From Rhodopirellula sp. (GTDB taxonomy: Bacteria; Planctomycetota; Planctomycetia; Pirellulales; Pirellulaceae): DNA of 64,000 nt. Made by a program: the position numbers and the translations under genes. The stretch covers positions 31,100 through 95,099 of the forward strand of contig DOPG01000032.1 of assembly GCA_003513555.1 (NCBI GenBank). The letters run 5' to 3'. Shown piece by piece: positions 28,013 through 36,159 of the stretch; positions within the stretch are counted from its first letter, which is position 1, and the number at the start of each line of letters is the position of its first letter. The notes under the pieces were generated by a model, which saw only the letters and a list, made by a program, of their open reading frames with translations, was not told the origin of the DNA and did no database searches.

Positions 28013-29283
28013 CGCTCAGAGACTCCCCGCGACTCACCGAATCACCCTCTACGGCTTGTAGGCCGTTAAATTGAAAAGCCGGCTTCTCTGTTGTCCGATT
28101 GCTAATTTCTCCTTTGTCGCAAGCTACTTTGCCTGTCACAACGCTTAATAACAAACTCGCAAAGCAGCTCTCCATGTGAGTTCCGGTGTCCACTGCGATC
28201 CTGTCTTGGTGCTGCAAAGAACTGGCTTGCTATCCATCATGATTTTACTGGAGAGGGTCCTAACAGCTTGGACAAAATTCCCCGCTCGTTTCAAACGAAT
28301 CGCTGGCAGTGTCAAAGCGGGTATGCGAAATCCACAAAATGTTGAGAGCGAGGCCCAGAGTTGCCTGCATTGCCACACAACCGCAGATGAAGAGTCGGTC
28401 AATATCGGTGGACACTATGCCGGAATTTTGAAATTTGAATTTATTTCGCGGTGGCAGGGTCTTTTTCGCACAACTTTCTGAAATCAGAGGGGAGAACCAG
28501 GCGAGGCAATGCCACCGAACGACTTCACCTGATATGCGTTGCAGGAATGATTGCTGACTTGGAAGCAAGCCCGAAAGCCACAGCGATCGCTACCGAAAAA
28601 GCGATCTATCGAAGGACATCAGCAAAACACGCCTCTCGGCCTGGGGCACGCTTAACGAGCATCAATGCAAAAATTGACTCGTCCCAGCTACAGCAAATCG
28701 ACATTTTCGAATCGATCAAGTTGCAACCAAAGAATGATTCACAATTGACTGAAGCAGCTAATTAGATTGCAGTTCTTGGAAACGATTGCGCCGAGTCGAA
28801 TGAAGCGAACCTGAACTCTTAGGACCGCCCAATTCTGCTCCAGACCGTTGCAAATCACAACGCGGGATCACTCGCTCTGTTACCGGCTTTTTTGAAAACA
28901 AATCAGGCGTCAGTCAGTACAGCATGAAATGCTGTCGCTCTTCAGGGAAACATCCACCACTGTCTCTTCCTTATCCAAACTACAACAATGCAGCCTCTTT
29001 CGCAGACCGCTAATTCTACTGAGCGGCATCGATGCAATGCCGCGACGGGCGCAGTCGGCGCGATGTTAAGTTGGATAAAGCGACCCGACTAACGCTAACT
29101 TGACCATTGGAAATATGATCAGCCAGTCCCCAAATCTCCCTCCTCGAGGAAAATATCAAGTATTTCTGGCTTAAAGCGCATCGCGGGATTGCAATCACCC
29201 AACCGACAGGACAGGGTGTTCTTGCTACATTAACTCGGTTCAGCCACCGCCCATTTCACCTCGCAACCCACCCCACGCAGCGA
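28013..29283. other. 1.27-kb region without a convincing gene
   Basis: The longest gene-free stretch here. Several ~100-codon frames exist on both strands (28145-28765), one containing CLHCH by chance, but none has a start signal, signal peptide or domain. No repeats, tRNA or IS ends were seen. It could be decayed sequence or an unrecognised RNA or regulatory region. Confidence 0.45.
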
Positions 29284-32067
29284 ATGCACGAATCCATTTC
29301 GTATCGCTGGGCAAAGCAAGTCACCCGATATCGGTGGATCATCCTCACCGTCTGGTTTCTGGGCGCCATCCTGATTCGCAGCGTCGCCCCAGCATGGAAC
29401 GACGTGGCCTACGATGGTGACTTTGAGTACTTGCCAACCAAGATGAGCAGTGTTGCTGGTGGACACCTACTGGACGAGGCATTTCCAGATGTCCGAAGTC
29501 GGAGCCAAATCGTCCTAGTTCTCGGACGCACAACGGGTGAACTAACAAAGCGTGACGAGATCGTCGGCCTTGATTTACTCAGGCGGCTCTACCATCGGCT
29601 TGGCGAAGTCAGTTGGCAACGTGCCATTGAATACGGATACTCCGGCGGCCCAATTCAGGAAGACACCAAATCGGCGCAATGGATCAAACTGGCACGTGAA
29701 GCCTTTGACCACTCCATCGCAGTCGATGAATCGTTCTATGAACGGATCTCAGCCCAAGTTCCATCAGATGCTCCTAACCTGCGCGAACCAAGAATGGCGA
29801 TTGCCTACTGGGATCGTGGCAAACTGTTAGAAACGTTGGAAGAACCAGAAGAGGATGTGGGTCGTGATTTCGAGGCAGCTTTGGTGTTGGTTCCAGACCT
29901 ACCAAAAATCGCTGCACCCATTGCTGAACGCGACCTCACCGGTTGGACATCACTGTTGGATATTCTCGGATGGGATGACCAGTTAATTGGTGCCAGCCTT
30001 AAACAGGAAGGGGCACAGCTTGCTGTGATGCAACTCTCCTCGGAGCTTGCGGCGACTGGTAATATTGAAACTGTCGAGGTCGTCCACCAATTGCTGGATG
30101 ATGTTCGCAATTACAGCATGCAATACACAGCCCCGGACCTGCAACTGCTGATGACGGGATCCGCAGCGATTGGGGGCGAGACTTTGCTGGCCGCCCGTGA
30201 TGCCATTCAGTACACCGAATGGATCACGGTCATCATGATTCTACTCATACTTGCCATCGTTTATCGGGCCCCATTACTGGTCGCTGTGCCCATGTTGTCC
30301 ATCGGGGTGGCTGTGGTTGTCTCCGCTTCACTCGTCACACTTTTGACTCAAGGGTCGATTCATGGCACGATTCCCGGCTTTGACCTCCGGGTATTCACGA
30401 CCAGTCGCATCTTTGTCGTTGTGATCCTGTTTGGCGCCGGAACTGATTACTGCCTGTTTTTGATTGCCCGTCTGCGAGAGGAAGCAAGCAAAGTTCCATG
30501 GGATCAGGCATGCACCAATGCGCTTTCAGGTGTGATGGGTGCCTTGATTGGCAGTGCGATGACCACGGTTGTCGGTTTGGGCATGCTCTGGATCGCAAGC
30601 TTTGGAAAATTCCATTACACCGGTCCAATTATCGCAATCTGCCTGTTGGTGGGGCTACTGGTTTGCACCACTTTGACGCCGGCTTTACTCAGAGCGATTG
30701 GACCGAAGGTATTCTGGCCGACACCTATCAAAATCAATGACTCTGGGCCACTAACGGTATACGGTAAGACAAATGCACAGGGACGCTCTTCCACCGAAAA
30801 CCTTTGGAACTGGATCGCCCTGACGCTGACCAGGTATCCGCTTACCACACTGATTTTTGGGATCGGGCTTCTACTGATTCCAAGCGTTTACGGACTCAGA
30901 AACGAAGGTGCCGTTACTTATAACCTCAGTAGCCAACTGAACCACTCCGCCCCAAGTCGGCAAGGCTTGCGTCTCCTCGCACAGCACTTCGACATCGGGA
31001 AAATCAACCCGGTCACCGTTTTGCTCGTCCAGCCCGAAAACGTACCGAGAAAAGAACTCGAAAAACAAATCAAGACACTCGCAGAGAAACTTTACACACT
31101 CGATGGGGTGTCCACTGTCAGAACTGCTGATGATCCGCTGGGGGACTTTCCCCCGGACAGAGACATGAGTTTGCTGAATCGTGATGCATGGCGGCGACGG
31201 GCTCTACAGAATCATCGTTTGGCACAGCAATATTTTTTCTCGCCGCTCCCTGCGATGGAAAACAGGCTCGCTCGACTCGACGTCACGATCAATGGTGATC
31301 CATTTGCAATGGATACTGCCAAGATCGTCACGGACATCGACAAGTTCCTTCATCAATACATTGAACAACCAAATTCCGATTGGGCGGGATCACGGGTTGT
31401 TTTAACCGGAACTACCCCGTCCATCATTGACCTTCGGACGGTCACGCTGCGCGATAACCAGCGGATCAAGATTGCTGTCGTGCTGGCTGTATTTCTTGTC
31501 TTACTACTTGTCATACGCAAACTTGGGCTCTGCCTATACCTGATCGCAACCGTATTGATTAGTTACTACGCCACCTTGGGTCTCACACTGATCTTCTTCC
31601 AAAATGTATATGGTTCGGACTTTGTTGGCCTTGACTGGAAGCTCCCGCTATTTCTGTTTGTCATCTTGGTGGCAATTGGACAGGACTACAACGTCTATCT
31701 GGTAACCAGAATTGTCGAGGAGCAAAAGAATCTGGGCTGGCTATCAGCTCTGAGACGGGCGATCACCAAAACCGGCGGAATCATTACGGCATGTGGGATC
31801 GTAATGGCGGCTACATTCTTTAGCATGACCTCTTCATCGTGGTTCCCAACCATTGCAACTTGGTTTGGTTATTACAACGAATCAGGTACCACATCTCTAC
31901 GTGGTATCACTGAGCTTGGTTTTGCGCTCGGGCTGGGCGTATTGATCGACACTTTCTACGTGCGTGCGATTCTGGTCCCAAGTTTTGTTGCCACCTTGGG
32001 ACGTTTTTCGCGTCGCGAAAACTCTGCTGGTCCAAATACCAAGACGGCACCCAAGCCCGAAACGTAA
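29284..32067 (+). CDS. MMPL/RND-family exporter
   Basis: 927-residue inner-membrane transporter of the MMPL type, proton-driven and usually exporting lipids or hopanoids. Two similar halves: each has one leading helix, a large external loop, then a cluster of helices. Helix 1 is WIILTVWFLGAILI. The key acidic residues are in the repeated motifs GTDYCLFLIARLREE (Asp388) and GQDYNVYLVTRIVEEQ (Asp801). About 11-12 transmembrane segments in all. No membrane-fusion or outer-membrane partner is nearby, in line with the MMPL branch. Substrate unknown. Confidence 0.9.
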   Translation: MHESISYRWAKQVTRYRWIILTVWFLGAILIRSVAPAWNDVAYDGDFEYLPTKMSSVAGGHLLDEAFPDVRSRSQIVLVLGRTTGELTKRDEIVGLDLLRRLYHRLGEVSWQRAIEYGYSGGPIQEDTKSAQWIKLAREAFDHSIAVDESFYERISAQVPSDAPNLREPRMAIAYWDRGKLLETLEEPEEDVGRDFEAALVLVPDLPKIAAPIAERDLTGWTSLLDILGWDDQLIGASLKQEGAQLAVMQLSSELAATGNIETVEVVHQLLDDVRNYSMQYTAPDLQLLMTGSAAIGGETLLAARDAIQYTEWITVIMILLILAIVYRAPLLVAVPMLSIGVAVVVSASLVTLLTQGSIHGTIPGFDLRVFTTSRIFVVVILFGAGTDYCLFLIARLREEASKVPWDQACTNALSGVMGALIGSAMTTVVGLGMLWIASFGKFHYTGPIIAICLLVGLLVCTTLTPALLRAIGPKVFWPTPIKINDSGPLTVYGKTNAQGRSSTENLWNWIALTLTRYPLTTLIFGIGLLLIPSVYGLRNEGAVTYNLSSQLNHSAPSRQGLRLLAQHFDIGKINPVTVLLVQPENVPRKELEKQIKTLAEKLYTLDGVSTVRTADDPLGDFPPDRDMSLLNRDAWRRRALQNHRLAQQYFFSPLPAMENRLARLDVTINGDPFAMDTAKIVTDIDKFLHQYIEQPNSDWAGSRVVLTGTTPSIIDLRTVTLRDNQRIKIAVVLAVFLVLLLVIRKLGLCLYLIATVLISYYATLGLTLIFFQNVYGSDFVGLDWKLPLFLFVILVAIGQDYNVYLVTRIVEEQKNLGWLSALRRAITKTGGIITACGIVMAATFFSMTSSSWFPTIATWFGYYNESGTTSLRGITELGFALGLGVLIDTFYVRAILVPSFVATLGRFSRRENSAGPNTKTAPKPET

Positions 32068-32078
32068 ACCGATGTCAC

Positions 32079-32095
32079 GTTGATCCTCAATCAAC
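32079..32095 (+). terminator. Weak hairpin after the MMPL gene
   Basis: GTTGAT, five bases, ATCAAC: a 6-bp stem twelve bases after the stop codon, without a T run. Weak terminator candidate only. Confidence 0.25.
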
Positions 32096-32140
32096 CCGCG
32101 ACAACAATCATAGTACTACATGTAACGCACTGTGATGCGA

Positions 32141-32656
32141 TTAATCGCCAGCACCTAAATCGTCATCCAGAGATTCGAGGATAAGTTCCAGCTCGTTCTC
32201 TTCGTGTTTTTCAAACATACGTCGAAACGAATCAAACTGCTGAATGAAAAGATTCACCTGTTCCGGTCTGTCGGAGCAGACTTCAGAAACTTGATCAGCC
32301 AAATCACGAATGACTGCAAAAAGAAACGGATGTTCGCTTCGCAGCACTTCCGCAGTCACGCTCAACTGTGGCGATGACACAACTGCATCATCGAAGTAGC
32401 CGTAGGCTTCTTCCAACGAAAAGTGCAAGGCCAGCTGATCCCGCAACTCACTCATGAGTGCAATGAGCTCAGGCCAGTGATTTGCCGCCGTCTGCTGGTG
32501 ACAGGTGAGGGGTATGATCTGGTCCAACAGCATTTTCAGGTCCTGGCTATCATCCTTGATGTCTTTCAAGAATGCGGCGTTTACCGTCAACCTGCGTGTA
32601 CCAGTCTTACTCTGAGTCGCCGCACCACCTTCTGGAGATATCTCAAACTGTTTCAT
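32141..32656 (-). CDS. Hemerythrin-like (HHE) protein
   Basis: 171 residues, cytosolic. The start is the ATG at 32656, because GAGGAGG lies five bases upstream; a TTG six codons earlier falls on that ribosome site. The helical four-bundle pattern and spaced His/Glu residues fit an HHE cation-binding domain: FLKDIKDDSQDLKMLL, LALHFSLEEAYGYF, RSEHPFLFAVIRDLAD and FEKHEENELELILES. Such proteins bind a di-iron centre and react with O2 or NO. The first ligand, usually a His, is not obvious, so iron binding may differ. The role is unknown. Confidence 0.7.
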   Translation of the reverse strand: MKQFEISPEGGAATQSKTGTRRLTVNAAFLKDIKDDSQDLKMLLDQIIPLTCHQQTAANHWPELIALMSELRDQLALHFSLEEAYGYFDDAVVSSPQLSVTAEVLRSEHPFLFAVIRDLADQVSEVCSDRPEQVNLFIQQFDSFRRMFEKHEENELELILESLDDDLGAGD

Positions 32657-32661
32657 ATCGA

Positions 32662-32668
32662 CCTCCTC
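32662..32668 (-). promoter_or_regulatory. Strong Shine-Dalgarno GAGGAGG
   Basis: Five bases before the ATG at 32656. It fixes the start of the hemerythrin-like gene and is one of few strong ribosome sites in the window. Confidence 0.8.
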
Positions 32669-32722
32669 AATCAAGCCATCTCTATTTTAGTCCAGTGGCT
32701 GATCGAATGCGGAAATTTTTTC

Positions 32723-33697
32723 TCACACGTTCAAAATGGTAAACGGCATAACGTTTGAAATTGTTTTTTCTCCCAATTGGACTGCCAGCAAACGATCAAC
32801 ACCCAACGCTACTCCCGCACATTGCGGGAAACCGGAACGCATTGCTTCAAGCAGTGGCACATCCACAGGCAATGGACGGCGACCCGATTTTTTACGTTTT
32901 TCATTACAGTTACGAAAGCGTTCCAACAAGACATCAGGATCACGTAATTCGTCGTAACCATTGGCCAACTCGATGCCGGCGATGAAAAGTTCAAAACGTG
33001 CCGCACATTGCTTGTCCTGCGTTGAAGCCTTTGCCAACGCTGCCTGACTAAGTGGATAGTCGCGCACAATCACTGGGCTGTCGTGCCCAAGTTTAGGTTG
33101 AATCAGATGACTCAGAATCAAATCCAAAACACCATCGCGATCGTCTGCAATCGACATCGCCAGAGAAGAATCGATCGCTTCAGCACATTCCGTTAGTGTC
33201 GAAATGGGCGCATCGATGGGATCAAACCCACAATGGTCCCAAAACAACTGTCGATACGAATGAACTTCAAAATGATCTTTCTTCAAAACATCGCAGGCCA
33301 ATGCACCCAGAATTTCAATCCCCTGTTCTACATCGGACCCCAGTTCATACCACTCAAGCATGGTGAACTCCAAATCATGTTGCTCTCCCTGCTCCCCAGC
33401 ACGAAACACAGGGCCAAGGCTGTAAATGGAAGGAGCTCCAGCCGCCAACATGCGTTTCATGGCAGCCTCCGGGGAGGTTTGCAAATAATAGAATTCTTTC
33501 CCGTTGCACGGACCCAACTGAAATTCACGTGTATCAACACGCAAGGGATCAATATAGGGATCAATCACACAATCCGTCGTCAGGCAGGGCGGCTGAACCT
33601 CAAGAAAACCCCGCTGATCAAAGAACATGCGAAGGTTTCTCAGCAATTCTGATCGCTCACGAAGTCGATGCAAATTAGGCAGATAACAGTCTTTCAT
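32723..33697 (-). CDS. epmA: Elongation factor P--(R)-beta-lysine ligase EpmA
   Basis: Class II lysyl-tRNA synthetase paralogue lacking the tRNA anticodon domain; it attaches beta-lysine to a lysine of EF-P. From the ATG at 33697 it has 324 residues, almost exactly the E. coli EpmA length (325). Motif 2 is GPVFRAGEQGEQHDLEFTMLEW and motif 3 GVALGVDRLLAVQLG. LQTSPEAAMKRMLAAG and IELANGYDEL also fit. A longer start at 33763 would add an unsupported 22 residues. EF-P and EpmB are not in the window. It sits head to head with the ThiF-like gene. Confidence 0.88.
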   Translation of the reverse strand: MKDCYLPNLHRLRERSELLRNLRMFFDQRGFLEVQPPCLTTDCVIDPYIDPLRVDTREFQLGPCNGKEFYYLQTSPEAAMKRMLAAGAPSIYSLGPVFRAGEQGEQHDLEFTMLEWYELGSDVEQGIEILGALACDVLKKDHFEVHSYRQLFWDHCGFDPIDAPISTLTECAEAIDSSLAMSIADDRDGVLDLILSHLIQPKLGHDSPVIVRDYPLSQAALAKASTQDKQCAARFELFIAGIELANGYDELRDPDVLLERFRNCNEKRKKSGRRPLPVDVPLLEAMRSGFPQCAGVALGVDRLLAVQLGEKTISNVMPFTILNV

Positions 33698-33810
33698 CGG
33701 ATAACAGGGCGGCTGAGGGTTTTGGTGGCTTGCGTCGAGGCCTGCTAGCAGGCAAGATCGCATTCATGGAACTAACTTACCCGCACAGCATTTGATCGAC
33801 CATCGTCTTC

Positions 33811-34860
33811 ATGAGCAGCGATTCTCCCGCCAACCGATACGCACGACAGATTCAATTTGCACCCATCGGTTCCGAAGGCCACCAAAGTATTACTGGTTCG
33901 CGAGTCGCTGTCTTGGGTGCAGGAGCCTTGGGAACCGTGGCCGCTGAAATACTGGCCCGTGCTGGCGTTGGTAAACTTATCATCATCGATCGTGATGTTG
34001 TTGAATGGACGAATCTGCAACGTCAAGCACTGTACATCGAACAGGATGCAATCGATGGACGTTCCAAAGCGGATGCCAGCTGCGATCGACTCAAAGCCAT
34101 CAATAGCAATACCGAATTACACCCCGTGGTCGCTGATGTTTCATCAGGAAATATCAGTGACATTTTGAGTGATGTCGATTTGGTAATCGACGCTGCTGAT
34201 AATTTTTTAATTCGTTTCCTTCTAAATGATTGGTCTCTGAAGACCAAGACACCTTGGGTGCATGGTGGTTGCGTGGGAGCGGTGGGACAAGTTCGGCTAT
34301 TCACCGGAGTAGGGCAGCCTTGTTTTCGTTGCCTCGTCCCAGAGCCTCCCCCAGCCTCAGCCGTCGACACCTGCGATACCGCTGGCGTAGTCGGTTCTGC
34401 GACTCACACCGTTGCAAGCCTGCAGAGCACAGAAGCGATTAAGTGGTTATCCGGAAATCGCCAACACGTGCATACCTCCCTGTTGTCGATCGATCTATGG
34501 AACAACCGCTTCCGTGAATTGAATATCTCGCCATCTTTGAGCGATTCCTGCCCAGCCTGTGGGAATGACGAATATCAGTTTTTGGAAGGTGATCGAACAG
34601 TGCAGTCTGAAGCTGCGGCCACGTTATGTGGACGTGATGCTGTTCAGATCGCTGGAAGCCGCGATGCAGAAATCGACCTGACACTAATGGCGGAACGCTG
34701 GAAAAATGTTGGTCGCGTACAGGCCAACCCATTTTTTGTCCGTCTATTTCCGAATGACGCTCACAGCTTAACCCTCTTCCGGGATGGTCGCGTTGTAATC
34801 ACAGGCACATCAGAAATCAGTGTCGCAAGAACCCTGTATGACCGTTTTGTGGGAGGATGA
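33811..34860 (+). CDS. ThiF/MoeB/HesA-type E1 adenylyltransferase
   Basis: Activates the C-terminal glycine of a small ubiquitin-like sulfur carrier (ThiS- or MoaD-like) by adenylation. 349 residues. VLGAGALG (34-41) is the ATP site, IIIDRD has Asp60, and NLQRQ (68-72) holds the adenylation Arg. Zinc cysteines are CFRC (171, 174) and CPAC (247, 250). The conserved Cys in VDTCDTAGVVG (Cys188) may form the thioester or persulfide. The ~80-residue C-terminal extension starts with LCGRDAVQI and ends RFVGG. No ThiS, MoaD or JAMM gene is adjacent, so the pathway (thiamin, molybdopterin or other) is open. Confidence 0.87.
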   Translation: MSSDSPANRYARQIQFAPIGSEGHQSITGSRVAVLGAGALGTVAAEILARAGVGKLIIIDRDVVEWTNLQRQALYIEQDAIDGRSKADASCDRLKAINSNTELHPVVADVSSGNISDILSDVDLVIDAADNFLIRFLLNDWSLKTKTPWVHGGCVGAVGQVRLFTGVGQPCFRCLVPEPPPASAVDTCDTAGVVGSATHTVASLQSTEAIKWLSGNRQHVHTSLLSIDLWNNRFRELNISPSLSDSCPACGNDEYQFLEGDRTVQSEAAATLCGRDAVQIAGSRDAEIDLTLMAERWKNVGRVQANPFFVRLFPNDAHSLTLFRDGRVVITGTSEISVARTLYDRFVGG

Positions 34861-34906
34861 TGTGGGGACGCAAGCACGTTTGAATCAACTGCGTCATGGC
34901 ATTCGA

Positions 34907-34922
34907 TAATCATTGATGATTA
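34907..34922. promoter_or_regulatory. 7-bp-arm palindrome TAATCAT/ATGATTA
   Basis: Two perfect 7-bp arms around a 2-bp centre in the gap before the Tat-exported isomerase-like gene. Possible operator or weak hairpin. AT-rich, so chance is a real alternative. Confidence 0.25.
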
Positions 34923-35049
34923 CGATGACCGCATTCTACTTTGCACTGAGGGAAAACGGATAAATCGTCATTCTCCATGCCACCATGTTGATCCCATGAC
35001 TTCTCCATCCAAGCCATCCAACCGTTTCCTTGAACTTAGCGAAGACGCC

Positions 35050-36057
35050 ATGACGAAACCTGAAAATGCTCTTGGAAGAAGACAACTTCTCACCTACGCA
35101 GCCTTCGGTAGCGCTGCCTTGGCCGCCACGGGAACAGGAAAAACGTCGATGGCGGTTGATCCCAACCCGGTACGTCGAAAGTACAAGATGAAAAAGTCCA
35201 TCAACTTGTGGGCTTTCCCCTACCCAGACAAGATGAGTCTGCGGCAATGCCTCGAATTAGCCAAAGATGCCGGATTCGATGGCATTGAACTGAACTATGA
35301 CCTCGACAGTGAATTATCACCCAAGTCCGGGACAAAAGAATTTGTACAAATTCGAAAGATGGCAGAGGAAATTGGAATCGAGATCAGTGGTCTCTGCTCC
35401 TTCTTGTTCTGGCCGTATCCTCTCACCAGCAATGATCCAGCAGAACGCGATAAAGGTATGGAACTGGCAGCAAAAATGACCCAAGCTGCCCACGATCTTG
35501 GAACAGAAAACTTGCTTGTAGTTCCCGGCGCGGTTCATATGCCGTGGCGAGAGGATCATGAGCCGACTCCCAATGATGTCTGTGACCAAAGAGCGCGTGA
35601 AGCAATCGGCCGACTCTTGCCCCTGGCCGAAAAACTCAAAGTCCATCTCAACATGGAAAACATCTTCTTTAACGGGTACCTGATGTCCCCTATGGAGATG
35701 GTGGACTTTGTTGATAGCTTTTCAAGCCAGTATGTTCAGGTGCATTTCGATACCGGGAACATCATGGAATACCAGTTTCCCGAACATTGGATCCCTATTC
35801 TTGGTAAACGCATCAAGAATGTTCACCTCAAGGAATACACCAAAAACAGCACCGACCACTCACTAGAGGCGTTTCGCCCGCTGCTTGATGGAACCACCAA
35901 CTGGCCCATCGTGCTGCAGGCATTTAGTGACGTCGGCTATGACGGTTACCTCACCTTCGAGTACTTCCATCCCTACCAACACTTTCCCGAGGCACTCATC
36001 TATCAAACAGGTGATTCGCTGGATCGCATGCTTGGCATCAAACAGCCTACCGTTTGA
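35050..36057 (+). CDS. Tat-exported sugar phosphate isomerase/epimerase-like protein
   Basis: TIM-barrel protein of the xylose isomerase-like/AP endonuclease 2 superfamily, probably acting on a sugar or polyol outside the cytoplasm. The Tat signal is ALGRRQLLTYAAFGSAALAATG. The barrel shows NLWAFPYPDKMS, DAGFDGIELNYD, LLVVPGAVHMPW, NMENIFFNGYLM (metal-site Glu), QVHFDTGNIM (Asp/His), NVHLKEYT (His) and GYLTFEYFHP (Glu). This set of metal ligands looks complete. The ATG at 35050 gives 335 residues; one at 34996 would add 18. Substrate unknown. Confidence 0.85.
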   Translation: MTKPENALGRRQLLTYAAFGSAALAATGTGKTSMAVDPNPVRRKYKMKKSINLWAFPYPDKMSLRQCLELAKDAGFDGIELNYDLDSELSPKSGTKEFVQIRKMAEEIGIEISGLCSFLFWPYPLTSNDPAERDKGMELAAKMTQAAHDLGTENLLVVPGAVHMPWREDHEPTPNDVCDQRAREAIGRLLPLAEKLKVHLNMENIFFNGYLMSPMEMVDFVDSFSSQYVQVHFDTGNIMEYQFPEHWIPILGKRIKNVHLKEYTKNSTDHSLEAFRPLLDGTTNWPIVLQAFSDVGYDGYLTFEYFHPYQHFPEALIYQTGDSLDRMLGIKQPTV

Positions 36058-36159
36058 CCAAACTGAATGGTTCGGCAGTTTTGAATCTTGACTAAGAGGT
36101 TCGCTTTCTTACACTTCCGAACCAAGAAAGTTAACAGCAAGTCGACAAAACGTCCCAAG

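Noticed and set aside
28176..28765. Reading frames near 28.2-28.8 kb, one with CLHCH resembling a haem motif
   Set aside because: Isolated motif with no start signal, no signal peptide and no domain around it; overlapping frames exist on both strands.
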